Origin: Lasiodiplodia sp. COLG20
Lineage: Eukaryota; Ascomycota; Dothideomycetes; Botryosphaeriales; Botryosphaeriaceae
Assembly (NCBI GenBank): GCA_009801085.1
Contig: VNWV01000010.1
Coordinates: 372,001-436,000, forward strand
Direction: 5' to 3'
Length of the DNA stretch: 64,000 bases
How positions within the stretch are numbered: the first letter of the stretch is position 1; every line of letters starts with the position of its first letter. The notes beneath the pieces were generated by a model. The model saw only the letters and a list, made by a program, of their open reading frames with translations. It made no database searches and was not told the DNA's origin. Shown here one piece after another: positions 45,501-57,013 of this stretch. Both the position numbers and the translations under genes were made by a program.

Positions 45501-47814
45501 ACTCACGATACTTCTACTCACCGCAACTTTCCGTACCAACCTCACCTGCTGCTAGTAGCGTCAGTGTCCTTGGCAACCACGATCCACCTCCGCCTGACCC
45601 ACTCTCCTCGCAGACCTCTGTCGGCAACGTACTTGGGTGCGTTGTACAGTACCTTGAAGTGAGTCACAGCTCGGATTCAGGTTTCCCTTGACGCTTGCGT
45701 CTTGCATGTCAGAAACGCTCATCCACCAACCAACCCACAGTGATTGCCATTGGCACCCCCCCCCCCCTACTGCTCATATTCAGCCATTAACTTCAGCCTT
45801 CAACATCTGGAACGAGTCTATCTGCATTGCAGTAGCCGCGTCATGCATGACGAGATTCAACTTCCGCATCCACTAAAGTCTTTGGGCGCACATACATTCA
45901 GGGGCAAAGCACCCAACTACCGTGATTGAAAGGCGACCCTATTGCAGTGACAACTGGCATGATCAGCAGGATTATGGGACAGTATGGGCTATCTGAAAGA
46001 GAGTAGGGAAGCGGGTATGGATGTGAAAGTGAACGAGAGACGTTTGGCAGCCCGTAGAGCGTAAGGCAACTGTTCGGTGTCTATGGCTACGCAGGCATCC
46101 TATCTGCACCCCTTGTCAGCTTGCACGCTTTCCATGGCGCAGCTCAGCTCCCACAAACTTCCACGCCGTGCTCATCGCGCGGATTACGCGCTGAGCCAAC
46201 AAGGATGACCATGTATGTATGTTGACGAAGACAGCCAGAACCTCCAACGCTAACGAACTTTCTTGCCTGCATCACATACTCGTACCCATACAACACCCAC
46301 ACCAGCCAACACGTACCCCACGGCAAGGGGTTTGCGAGCCGTCGTAGAGCAGTAGATAGAATGTGCGATCCATTGTCGATGTCCCTCACATCCGTGTGTT
46401 GGTGCAGATACTCTGTCGCACGCAAGTGGTTAGTTACTGCCTTTCAGTAGCCTTTGTCTTCCAGCCAGGTCTAGATCGTACATACACGTTGGTTGCCTCT
46501 CAGCCTCACCCCTTCAGGCAAATGGCTGCGTCGTTCGCCGCCACCTCCGCTCTACTGTAGCTAGCCGTAAATCCCTGCTAGTTATGCAAAGTGCCAGGCC
46601 ATGGCATAACATTGCCTTTCCGGGAGCCTCACGCAGGCCCTTTCAGGCCCCCTGCTGCGCCGCAGGCCATGGCTGCCAACTTCTCCCTCACAAACAAGCG
46701 GCATTGGGCGACTACCGTAGAGCGAGCGATTGGTTTATTCGTCCAATAGCAAAAGACTCGGAACCAAATCCGAACCCAAAGGTTTGGACGATCGGGAAAA
46801 GAGATAACGCAGGAAACATTCTCTATCCCCTTTTCTCTCACTCTCGAAGCGGGACGTGGATGCGGTTCGGGTTTGCCGCGCTGAGTGGGGTTTCAACAAT
46901 AGCATTCACATCAATTGTACAGATTGCATCCCCTGAGTAGTCAGTGATGGCTGGTAAACCAGTGATATGGGCAACGTAGTGACGCCACTCCAGAGGGCGT
47001 TGAGCAGATGTGCGCAAATGCACGCTCTCTTGTATCCTCTGTCCTTCATGCTTAGCTTTTTCAGGAAGAAATACATAACTGTATCCCGCTTTCAAGACAC
47101 GTATTTCAGCAGTAACAAACAAATGCCTTTGGACACTCCACAACAACTGGTCTAACACCACAACAACGCACCTACCGGCCACAGCCTCGAAACGACACAC
47201 GATGCTCTCTCGCAACTCCTGCGTTGAACATCAAACACAACCAGAACAAAGGCGTAACCCCAGCATGAAGAACACACACACACACACCTAAATCAACCGC
47301 ATCCCTTCCCTTCGCCAAAAATGCCCCCTCTCTCTGGCCAAAATACACCAAAGGGCACGTATGTACTCTCCCAAGTAGCACAAAACACACGCGTAACGCC
47401 TGCACCACCACCAGCAGAATCACTTGTTTCTATGTATACCCGGACGCCCGGCTTTCTCCGTCCTGGCCTCGTTTTTTGTCGGGTACTACTCCCTTGCTTT
47501 CCGTTTGTTTTCCACCCCACACCACCCCTCCCTTCAGCCTCCACCTCCTCCCCATCCACCTCAGACTCTGTCTTGTCTTCGCAACTCCGCTGGTGTCAAT
47601 TTTTTTTGTCCCCATTCACCTCCCCACACACGCACCGCGACTCCCGATCAACATCGAAACGAAAACAAAAACACGCTGGAACAAACTGTGCGAGAAAGAG
47701 GAAAAAAAAATCATGTATTCCAGTAGCCCAGAAACCCCAACCCAGTCCAGCCCCGGCTTCCCTGAATCTCTATGTTATCATAGCGAACGCCCAACTTCTA
47801 AAAAAAAAAAAAAA

Positions 47815-47898
<84 letters not shown>

Positions 47899-48628
47899 AT
47901 TGAATTTTTAGAGGGCGAGGGGAAGTCGAGGAGCATTATCAGCCATCCATTCAACCTAGCCCACAGCCCAGTCCCAACCCAGCTTCCCATCTACTCTCAC
48001 CCACTCACTCACTCATTCCCTCCACAGATCATATCGGCCGTTCCGATCACCCATCATATTCTACCCAGAGAGACCCATGTACAATCGCTCGTGTGTGTTT
48101 GAAAAGCCACACTAACCGCCCATCCCGTTCCCCCCAAAGCCGAAGCCCGAGAGAGACAAAAAACAAAACAAAAAAAAGGGAAGAGGAGAAGAATCCGAAG
48201 GGGAAATAAGGAGAAAGCAGCAAAAGAAAAAGGAGAGGGGTGGTCAAATGCTTATTTTCGTAGTAGGTAGTCATCGTTGAAACAGCAGGAAGGAAAGCTC
48301 GAGAAGGCCTTTCTCTCTCTCTCTTCCCCTTCAAATGCAAGGAATAATGCATTGACCCCACATCCCACCCCACCCATTTCCCTTCCCATCAGCATTATCC
48401 ATGAAAGAAGTTTCCCCGTCTCCCACTGACGCCTGCCCATGAATGTGCACAATGTACGAACGCCAGCGCCAGAAGAAGGTCGTTGGTCGTAGCAGCTGCA
48501 GACGGGACAAGACGAGCCGAGCTTGCGTCGCGGTGCGACTTTTCTAGTGCTCTCTCGGCTTTCTCTTGTCCGCTGAGATTTGAAAGTATACTTGACAGAA
48601 AAAAAAGCACACAGCGCCTGCAGGCGAC
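42510..48628. other. Gene-poor stretch of 6.1 kb
   Basis: No complete gene could be supported between the second F-box-like gene and cullin-1. A possible coding remnant lies at 42953..42542 (-) and an ATG-less open frame at about 45305-45691 (+). Towards the cullin end there are simple repeats: a C-run near 45758, CA repeats near 47277, and a very long A-run. The last 1.3 kb may be 3' UTR and low-complexity DNA beyond cullin-1. Confidence 0.5.
47816..47893. repeat. Poly(A) tract of about 78 A (93 nt with one C)
   Basis: An uninterrupted A-run follows a shorter run (47800-47814) with a single C between them. Its exact length is likely to be unreliable in any assembly. Confidence 0.9.
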
Positions 48629-51116
48629 TCAAGCCAAGTAGCCGAGATCGTTCTCCTCTCCCTCAAGACGCTCTAGGTACTCCTTCTCTAGCAGAATGTC
48701 AATGCACTTCTTGATGTCTGCGACCTTGGGCGTGAAGCGAGAGCGGATCTGGTTGATCGTCTCGCCAACGAGTTGCTGGTGCTTCATCTTCTTCCTGGAC
48801 TTCATGATACGCACAATAGCCGACTAAGAGCAAAGTTAGTGAGCGTTCAGCGCCAATGGAGACTAGCGAACTTACCTGCATGAGGAGCTTCCTGTCCTCC
48901 TCGATCGTCTTGTGCGTATCCTCGACCTCCTGCTTCTGCTCGCTCTTGATACCGATGTTCAGGTTGACCTTCAGCTTCTTGGTCTTGAAACCGTGGTTGA
49001 GGGTGAAGCTTGTCCCAGGCTCAGGCTTAGACCCCTCAGGGCTAATAGTCAGCACCTTCGCCTTGAGGAAGACGGCGATGCTGGGATCCATGGTTCCTCT
49101 ATCAAGCTTCGTTGCCTGCTCAATATCCTCGTAGTTTAGAGTTTCTGAGTCGTTGAAAAGCAACAAGATGGACATCTGGTAAGTGGAAACCTGGAAGATG
49201 GGAGAAGCCTTGCTGCCGGGAATCTTAATATAATTAGCGCGCATCTCACCCTTGCACAGCTGCCACAGCCATGTGAGCTTGCGGCCGGAGTGCTTAGAGC
49301 CGTAGAAGGAGCCGAAGCGCTCGTAAGTCTTGACGATGACCTGCGGAGGAGCGAATGGGGTGGTTGGAGGGTTGAGCGGCCAGAAACCGGTACCGAGAAT
49401 GTGGTAGGTAGCATCGATAGCCCCCTTCTTCACGTCGTCGTCGAGGCCGGACATCCACTCCCTATAGGAGGAGTTCAGATCCTTGGAGATCTGCATGTCC
49501 TGGAACATACGTTGAAGCTTGTTCGTGTATTCGAAACCGCAGGCATCCTTCAGCTTGGCGATCATGGAAGTTTCAGCATCATCGGAAGCCGAGTTGGTGT
49601 TGACCAGACGCTTCGCAAGCATGCGCGAGTAGAACTTCTGGAAGACATCCTTGTCCTCGATGTACTTGAAGATGGTCATGATCTGTGTCAACTGCTTCTC
49701 CATGTCATCTTCCTCAGACATCTTGGCACCGGACTTCTTCAACAGCTGGTCGGTGTACTTGGCCAGAAGCTCAGGCGACTTGGTAGACCCCGACTTGCAG
49801 ACCTTGTTGCGGTTGACAAACTCTCTGCATGCATTATCCAGCGATCTGACAAACTCCGACTCGCCCGCGAAAGCCTTGTTGACCAGATCCTGGTACTGAG
49901 TGTGGACTTCCAACAGTGCCTCGACATAGACCTTGGGCTCGAGATCATCCGTAGCAACCTTCTCGACCGCAGACAGGCCGGCCTTTCGGACGTGGTTCTC
50001 GAAACGGGTCCTGAGAGGGTCGAGGCCTTGGGGAATCCGAGCGAGAAGCTTGTACATCCGTGCCAAATCGTCGATACGGTCCTGGTCCAGAAGAAGCTGG
50101 AACTCCTCGCGAAGAGCTTGTGAGTGATCGGCAATCAGAACCGTCTCGCACGTCTTCATGAGGGGAGCCATGATTTCGTCCAGCAGGTACAACGGGACGC
50201 GCTCCTTCTCCTCATCTAGGCGTGCCTCGGCCTTCTTCATGTAATCAACAACACTGTTGTCCGCAAGGAAGCGACTCGACTCTTGCTTGTAGTACTCGGC
50301 GGTGGCGTTGAGGAACGGCTTCTCGAAGAATTCCTTGTACACATCCAGGGTGGTCTTGGTGCTGTCCGATTCGTCAAGGCCGAGGGACACAAAGGAGTCC
50401 ACAACACTCTTGATTTGGCTCTGCTCGATCGTCTCCCCATTCCTCTGCTTCTCTACCAGCCGCAGCACGGACTTCATAACGTTCTCCTGCGTAGCCATGA
50501 ACATGTCCTCCTTCCACCGCACCAGGTGCAACGTGTAGATGTCGTAGATGTTCTTCTTTCCCTCATCCATCTCTCGCTTGACCCAGTGACGGTTCAAGTA
50601 CCGGAACAGGTGGTTGTTGTATTGACCAGCGGTGGTGTAGCGATTCCATTCTTTAATGTAGAATGTTAGGAGGGCTTCGTCGGCGTGCTCGGTGGACTTC
50701 TGGTAGACTTCGGAGAGGTGGACCTTGAGGTACTCGATAAGGTGATGGTAGAGATCCTCACCGAGCAGGTGTGCTTTCTGTGTGTCATTATCGCTAGTCT
50801 AAGACAGTGGGCGGATGAGCCGACTTACCTCCTCCCCGGTTGTTGACGCCACCAGCGCCACTGGGAGTCCCGAAGCCTCCGCTACCAACGGCCTTCTGAG
50901 CGGTACAGAAGTTGTGAATCGCAGTGTACAATCCCATGTATGTTTTCATATCAATACCCTCTCGCAGGTCCGTCATGATGCGGTCCACGCCGGCCTGAAG
51001 ATATGCCCACCTGTAGCGAGGCAAGTCAGCAAGGGTACGGAGGGTCGGAGCAGCAACAATACATACGTGCCCGCGGAGTCATCCTTGGTGGGCATGGGCG
51101 GCATAGGAGATGGCAT
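48629..51116 (-). CDS. Cullin-1 (scaffold of SCF ubiquitin ligases; Cdc53/CulA type)
   Basis: There are four exons: 51116..51067, 51010..50829, 50773..48876 and 48823..48629; the product is 774 residues. The third exon needs the AAAG acceptor at 50774, not the CAG three bases earlier, to keep frame ([19 protein letters not shown]). The N-terminal cullin repeats begin [21 protein letters not shown] and carry [12 protein letters not shown]. The cullin homology domain follows ([53 protein letters not shown]). The C-terminal winged helix holds the neddylation motif IVRIMKSRK, with the acceptor Lys at about residue 718, and ends [12 protein letters not shown]. Cullin-1 binds Skp1/F-box proteins at one end and the RING protein Rbx1 at the other (family knowledge). 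Two F-box-like genes lie in this window. Confidence 0.95.
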
Positions 51117-51866
51117 TGTGGATGGTTTGGGGCGGACTGCCGCTCAGGACAGTCGCAATCGACGCGGTGGAGTAGGAGGGTGGGCGACGCAAAGGTGGCG
51201 GCCAAGGATAGAGGAGAGGTGGTGTTCTCCTTGCTGTCGAAGCGTTGGCTTCCAGCACGTCAACGCCGACGCTAGAAGGTGCGGTTCGGCGAATGCAAGC
51301 ACTAAGCTGCGCGTGTCCGGCGGTCCAGCGCAAGTGGTAGCAGGACGCAGCTCGGAAGCGACACGCGGGATCGGGGCGGCTCGCGCAAGATCTTGTCGCA
51401 GCGGGCGCAGGGCGGGCGACCGGAAGATCAGGGCGGAGGACTGATTAGAAGCGTCGAGGAAGTCGACGGTGGAAGAGAGGGGGAGGGTGTGGAGGTGAAG
51501 TTGTAAGTGCAAAGCGGCAAGCGGGCTAGGCGTGTCGACTCAACGGCCAAGGTTGCCGCCTACACAGCCCTACCGCCCGCAAACCCCAGCTCGCCGCAAA
51601 CCCCTCCGCCCAAGCCACCGAGCTCCGAGTCACGCGCAATACAGCATTTCACAATCCGCATCCAGACTACATGGTGCAAGAAACCGTCTTGGCAAACCTT
51701 TGGGTACATTTCACCTCGCTGGTGGCGTATGTCCCCTTTCACCTCGGCCACGGCGCCGTCACCAAAAAAGCCGCCGTCCTTCCGTCATCGCCGCTGAATG
51801 CATCGCCGCCGGCACCACCTTAGGCTGCCAAAACTCAGGCAGCAGCCTCTCACATTCCCCACCGTC
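51117..51866. other. Intergenic, 750 bp
   Basis: The stretch holds the cullin-1 promoter and the 3' UTR of the cupin gene, both on the minus strand. Overlapping frames on both strands look like chance. The segment 51480-51620 is rich in CCGCC/CCAAG-like words, but no element is certain. Confidence 0.45.
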
Positions 51867-52415
51867 TCAGGCTTCCACCGCCGGGCCCATTTCGCCGTAG
51901 ATTGGATCCCTCTCGAACCAGCTTAGCTTCTCGATCCCTTTGACCTTCTCTTCCTCGCCCTTCTCTCCGTAGCACATATCCCAGTTGCAGCCCTTGGGAT
52001 AGCTCCCGACCATCTCAAAGCCACCAGCCTGATCTTCCAGGAGCCGATGGCCAACGCCAGCTGGGACGATGATCACGTCACCCTTCTCAACGACAGGCTC
52101 GATTCGGCCGTCGTTGGCCTCGCCGCCAAAGCAGAGCCTTGCGCGGCCGTTGCTGATGCAGAGAACCTCGTGAGTTGTGCTGTGAAAATGCGTCGTAGAG
52201 TACATGGTATACCGCCACTGCGGGACCACAACGTCGACATCGCTGAGATGGGATTCTATGGCTGAGGCTGACGCGGTAGAGGGTTCAAATGCCGAATGGT
52301 AAACAAGCAGCGGCTTTCGCTGGATGCTGGTGTTCGGAGTAAGGCTGTGCGCCGGAATTTGGTGCTTGCTAACTCTCAGGCTTGCCGGCGGCGTTAAGGA
52401 AATTTTCAGTGCCAT
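51867..52415 (-). CDS. Cupin-fold protein
   Basis: A single exon gives 182 residues from MALKISLTPPASLRV; the frame continues upstream to 52541, but the internal ATG gives a normal cupin N-terminus. The cupin motifs are clear: motif 1 as HFHSTTHEVLCISNGRARLCFGG, with the His-x-His and Glu metal ligands, and motif 2 as EKGDVIIVPAGVGHRLL, with the last His. A C-terminal segment follows (FEMVGSYPKGCNWDMCYGEKGEEEK, then LSWFERDPIYG). This arrangement, with YPKG and DP.YG, resembles YjlB-like cupins, whose substrate is unknown. It is probably cytosolic with a bound divalent metal. It is co-oriented with cullin-1 and the SAP-like gene, with no sign of shared regulation. Confidence 0.82.
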   Translation of the reverse strand: MALKISLTPPASLRVSKHQIPAHSLTPNTSIQRKPLLVYHSAFEPSTASASAIESHLSDVDVVVPQWRYTMYSTTHFHSTTHEVLCISNGRARLCFGGEANDGRIEPVVEKGDVIIVPAGVGHRLLEDQAGGFEMVGSYPKGCNWDMCYGEKGEEEKVKGIEKLSWFERDPIYGEMGPAVEA

Positions 52416-52944
52416 TTCTAAAGTGATGATGCACCTGCAAGGATGATCGTGAAAAGATGATCTTCGTACTCGATAGCAAGCAAATAATGGGAATGTTCGA
52501 AAATCTAACGGACTGAAATCGCTTTCGAGGCCCGCGTGCATGGGACAATGATGATTGCATTGCGTCTACGTCATCCCCGTATCGATATGGCTTTGCAAGG
52601 GTCCCGCGGCCAAGCTGTCCCAAGCAAAGCCAATCCGAGTCACCAAGAATGTGCACACGTCTGACAAGGACTCGACAACATCCACTCCAAAATCAGACCG
52701 CAGTGAAGTGGTCATAGGTCTCTCGAGAAGTCTGAACGATGGGACAAGGGGACAACTCCGCAAACGCCGTCCAACGCCGCCACATGTGCCCTCCCTTCCA
52801 GTCCGCCAGCGGCTCGCAATGAGCGCGATGATAGACGCCAGTTTCAACCGCCTTTGAAGGCCCCTCAAAAACCGCCAAGACAAAAGTCCAATGAACGATG
52901 CGCAGTACCAAGTATTCACAAACCAAGACGCACTTTCGTCAAAC
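52416..52944. other. Intergenic, 529 bp
   Basis: The stretch lies upstream of the cupin gene and downstream of the SAP-like gene. No gene is seen. Confidence 0.5.
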
Positions 52945-54115
52945 TCATCTCTTGAGCACAGCCTCGTAGATGCTAACAATAGCACCGATACCTGCACCGA
53001 TGAAGACACCGTTGTGGCCGCCAGGCAAAGCCTCCGAAACAGTGAAGACCGTCTCGTCGGCAACCAAACCACTGAAACGAACCCCTTGGGCATAAACCAT
53101 GTACGACACCAGAGCCTTGGCAAGATTGAAGGTCAGAGGATCGACCTGATACTCGGGCTTCGATGCTGGGCGGCCATTGCCATTGGCCTTGGCCTTGACG
53201 GTAATGTTGAAGAAGTAGGCGAAGAAAAGTGGAATGAACAAGCTGGTGTTGGCCCAAAGCAAAGACGGGCTCCAGAACGCGCTGGTCAAGAGGGCGAAGA
53301 ACTCGGGGATTTGCACAGAATACGAATTGGTGCCCAGCGCGCTGATAGCGGGAATGTCGAAGAAGTACAGCCATGGCATGACTTTCTTCTGGAGGTAAAA
53401 CGCCTCAACCAAGATGACGGCAGCCTCGACGCCAACGACCGAGCTCAGCACCTCACGAATATACTCGGCCCAGTCGGTGACCCCCGAGTTTGTCCAGGCA
53501 TTTCCAACCTTGGTCTTGACAATGGCAGTCTGACGCTCAATGGCGTCGGTGACGACAGCAGGAGAGGGCGGGAGCGGAACCTGAGCAGCAACGCGCTGAA
53601 CGGCTCGAGGAGTACGCGTGGCAAGAGCCTTGGTCTGCACGGGAGTAGCCTGAGCCTCTGCCTCATCTCTACACCAGGCAATTGTTAGCTCTGTGTTGCA
53701 TCGGACGCGTCCCCGAGTCCGAGTACGCGTCGCGCCATTCACGCGGACTTACTGCGATTCGATCTGCTCCTGCTTGATCTTGGTGACGCGCCTACGCGGG
53801 CGCGTGGAGCGGGGCTCACGAGGCTCGCTGTCTGATTCCAGATTTGCGCGTGTCTTCTTCGCGGGCGACGAGCTGCGCTCGTAGTACTCGGCGAAGGAGC
53901 TCTTGCCGACGAGGCGCGTTGAATTATTCTTCAAATGCTCATCGAGGCCGGCGACGAGGTCATCCTTGAGCATGTTCTCGTATCTGGGTCGGTTAGTAAT
54001 GGATGCGCTCGTGCTCCTGACGCGTGGTGGTGCTAGCTGTGTACCCAGTAAAGCCGGCCTCATCGGCCAGGACGACAAGCTCGGCCTTGCGCTGCTTCTG
54101 TAGCCAGGACGACAT
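52945..54115 (-). CDS. SAP-like domain protein with C-terminal membrane spans
   Basis: The exons are 54115..54045, 53983..53753 and 53668..52945, with introns GTACAC..CCCAG and GTAAGT..TGTAG, both phase 2; the product is 341 residues. The N-terminal 45 residues (MSSWLQKQRKAELVVLADEA, then GFTGYENMLKDDLVAGLDEHL) look like a SAP helix-turn-helix. A charged linker has basic patches (STRPRRRVTKIKQEQ). The C-terminal half has three to five hydrophobic stretches (EAAVILVEAFYL, VMPWLYFFDIPAISAL, LLWANTSLFIPLFFAYFFNI, GVFIGAGIGAIVSIYEAVL). SAP units usually bind DNA; joined to membrane spans this suggests a nuclear-envelope role, but that is inference. I know this arrangement from unnamed fungal proteins only. 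Nothing in the neighbours points to a partner. Confidence 0.75.
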
Positions 54116-55164
54116 GATAGTGTGATGAAATGATTGCGGTCGCGTAGCTTAAGCGATGCGATGCAGTGGTGATGGAGGTAAAGAAATTAGGGTGTGCGCA
54201 GATGGACAGGGTGGGCGGGTGTTGGTTGTAAGTGTGGAGCTGGAGTACGCGGGTGGGATGCTTCGAAGTCGCTGGGTAAACAACTCACCACCTAACTAAG
54301 CGAAACCCCGCACCGCATCCGGTAGTCAAGCCAAAACAACGCTGGATTCCTAGTCAGACCTCCGGCTGTAAGTCCATCGGCTTTCATCAATGCCAGACGC
54401 GATCTCATAAACATAGATCAATGACTGTTGTTCGCTTGAGGCGATCGCCTAAGCTAGCGTCCATAGCTGTCGGGAGCTAATCATGCCACGGCCTCATGCT
54501 ACCTATTCACGTCTTCCTCATCAACGAGAAAGACTTAATTCCTGGGCAGCTGAGCTCACTGATATGAAAGGGGTAGCTTGAGGAAGATTATTTTGAAGAA
54601 AAGAATAGTGGTGCTAATGTGCTGCCATCCGGTCCACGACACCGACTAGCTTAAGAAGCGACTGCTGGCCAAGTGCTATTGGTGCATAACGAACTCTCAG
54701 AGTAGTAATACAGAATGTATGGTCAGCGATTATATTGGAAAATCCTGTCTTGAACCGCCAGTCATACAGAGGGGTATTGCGTCCGAGGGCTAGCGCTGAT
54801 TTGTTTTCCGCTCACGCAATAGGCAGTTGAAGCTATCGTCCAGACATTTACGTAGAATTTTTAATTCGACATTCTTGTCTGGACGATAGCTTCAACTACC
54901 CATATGTTGTTTGATTTTTTTTTAAGAGAAAGAAAACAAGCTGAGGTATAGTGACCCTGGATTCGAGGGTGTTGCTATTCTTCGGCTGGCCTTTGACTGC
55001 AATACCCCTCCCGCACACTCACCTCTAATTCACATTGAAGGAGTGTGGATAATTTGCCTGTCAGGCGGCAGAGGACAAGAGCCAAATTTTCAGACAATGG
55101 GCGCGCTAAATTACGAGCAAAATAACTACTACAGCAACATCAGCGAAGAATATGCCGATTATTT
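54116..55164. other. Intergenic, contains a complete palindromic element
   Basis: The first 600 bp hold nothing recognisable. The rest contains the MITE-like element at 54769-55010 and the 3' region of the small gene at 55165..55455. Confidence 0.55.
54769..55010. mobile_element. MITE-like element with 12-bp terminal and 22-bp internal inverted repeats
   Basis: The 242-bp element starts with GAGGGGTATTGC and ends with its exact reverse complement GCAATACCCCTC. Inside, a perfect 22-bp inverted repeat lies at 54825-54846 and 54876-54897 (arm begins AGTTGAAGCTATCGTC) around a 29-nt AT-rich spacer. The left arm aligns along its length with the left arm at about 60255. There is no coding capacity. 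No clear target-site duplication is seen. The structure fits a non-autonomous inverted-repeat element; the parent transposon is unknown. Confidence 0.7.
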
Positions 55165-55455
55165 TCATCCACACCAGCCGGGGTCAATAATGTCGTCCTC
55201 GGATAAGTGGAGTTTGGAGTTGCCGTGATCTGCAAGTTCCTTTGTTCCGTGCCCTGCCCAGTCAATCGCATCTGTTCCGAGAGGTTCTTTGACAGAGTCA
55301 GGGGCGAAAAAGGGTGAAGCGTGCTTCTCGGCTGAGGTGTGGCGGAGCAGGAGGCGGTTGGTGTTGACGGGCCTGCGGGAGAAGGCCGGGGGGTGGGTCG
55401 GCCGATGACGCGCGAAGCTAAAAATCGACTGCCGACTGGCCGCCGACAGGAACAC
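55165..55455 (-). CDS. Possible small mitochondrial protein
   Basis: A single-exon frame of 96 residues begins MFLSAASRQSIFSFARHRPT and continues with repeated Arg and few acids for 40 residues, as a mitochondrial presequence would. It then turns acidic and polar (DSVKEPLGTDAIDWAGHGTKELADHGNSKLHLSEDDIIDPGWCG). The start faces the mitochondrial carrier gene across 171 bp, a spacing common for divergent gene pairs. I do not recognise the family. Overlapping frames on the other strand are open too, so chance is not excluded. Confidence 0.45.
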   Translation of the reverse strand: MFLSAASRQSIFSFARHRPTHPPAFSRRPVNTNRLLLRHTSAEKHASPFFAPDSVKEPLGTDAIDWAGHGTKELADHGNSKLHLSEDDIIDPGWCG

Positions 55456-55626
55456 CAGGGCCAGCCCTCAGCATCTTCGACATTTCCAATCCGCCCGCTC
55501 CTCCGCCGCTTCTCCCACCCCGCGCCCACGACCTTTCTGGGGCCATCTCACCACCCCGTCATCTCAGATATCGAGCGAGTACACCGACATAACGCGCGGC
55601 GCAGCGCGCTCAACCGTTGACCCTTC

Positions 55627-57013
55627 ATGGTACTTGCCCGCGTGGCCGGCTTTTTCTCTTCCTCCGACTCGACAAAGGCGCAATTGGTAGAAGATGACCG
55701 GCAACTCGAAATCCCATCACCCATCACGGGAACAATGGACGCTGCGATAGAAGCGGAGGAGGAGGTCGACCTGGAGGCCAAGCGCCCGCCTTACATCCAT
55801 GTGAGATGGCACTTGGACTAGCGCGCCGCGCAACGATAGCAGATACACAGGCTGACGGGCGCTGTTTAGGCGATGTTGTCTGGTGGCCTGGGCGGTCTCA
55901 CCGGAGACATGCTCATGCATTCCCTGGACACCGTGAAGACCCGCCAGCAGGGTGATCCGCACATTCCCCCCAAGTATACTTCCATGGGCAATACGTATCG
56001 AACCATATTCCACCAAGAGGGGTTTTTGCGAGGGCTGTATGGCGGAGTTATTCCTGCATTTTTAGGGTCTTTCTCCGGCACTGTCATTTTCTTTGGCACT
56101 TATGAGTGGAGCAAACGCTTCATGGTTGACGCGGGCATCGCGCCGCCAATTGCATACTTCAGCGGAGGTTCGCGAACCCCTTCCACACACTCTCTGGAAC
56201 CATTTCACGCTAAAATCCAAACTAGGCCTATTAGCTGATCTTTTCGCTGCACCCCTCTACGTCCCATCGGAAGTCCTCAAGACCCGGCTTCAGCTCCAAG
56301 GTCGCTACAACAACCCGTATTTTCGGTCTGGCTATAACTATCGCGGTACCTGGCACGCTGCGAGGACTATTGTGCGCTTGGAAGGATGGCATGCGCTTTT
56401 CCATGGATTCAAGGCTACCCTGGCGCGTGACCTCCCCTTCTCGGCGCTACAATTTGCTTTCTACGAACAGGAGCAGAAGCTGGCTAAGAGCTGGGTTGGG
56501 TCCAAGGATATCGGCCTCCCGCTGGAAATATTGACAGGCGCCACCGCTGGCGGCATGGCTGGAACCATTACTTGCCCCCTGGATGTTGTCAAGACCAGAA
56601 TCCAAACGCAGCAGAGTCCGGAGGCTGCAGCGGCGTTTAATGCAAAGGTCGCCAAACACAAGTCAAATGTCTCGTCAAGTTCACCAAGGCCCAACTCCAA
56701 ACCTTCGTCAAAACACAGCACTCCTCCCGGCCCCGGCCCAGGCCATGGAACTCCTAAAGGCTCAAAGCGACCTATCTCAACATCCTCTCCTTCTACCTCC
56801 CTCAAGCAACACTCGGCAGCCACGCTCGATACATCGTCAATCATCAAGGGCTTGCGACTGATTTACAAGACGGAGGGTGTTTGGGGTCTGTTCCGTGGAG
56901 TCGGTCCAAGAGCGGTCTGGACGAGCGTGCAGAGTGGCACCATGTTGGTCCTTTACCAAACTCTTCTCAGATGGTTTGAACGGCATCCGCTTGTTTCTCA
57001 AGAGGAATTGTAG
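55627..57013 (+). CDS. Mitochondrial carrier protein, Mme1/YMR166C type
   Basis: The exons are 55627..55800, 55870..56167 and 56226..57013; the second intron has an unusual GTTCGC donor and a CTAG acceptor. The product is 419 residues. Three carrier repeats are visible, with signature positions [11 protein letters not shown] (first, Ser in place of Pro), [13 protein letters not shown] (second) and [13 protein letters not shown] (third). The blocks [50 protein letters not shown] and [17 protein letters not shown] match the yeast YMR166C/Mme1 group, reported to export magnesium from mitochondria (family knowledge). A Ser/Pro/Lys-rich insert of about 70 residues splits the third repeat from its final helix pair and is typical of the fungal forms. 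The N-terminal 35 residues before [10 protein letters not shown] are less certain as a start. Confidence 0.88.

Noticed and set aside
47321..48102. Plus-strand frames with a poly-Lys stretch
   Set aside because: The Lys run is the translated poly(A) tract; flanks have no coding character.
48699..48875. Read-through of the cullin frame past 48876
   Set aside because: Splicing at GTAAGT to 48823 gives the conserved IVRIMKSRK end; the read-through sequence is not cullin-like.
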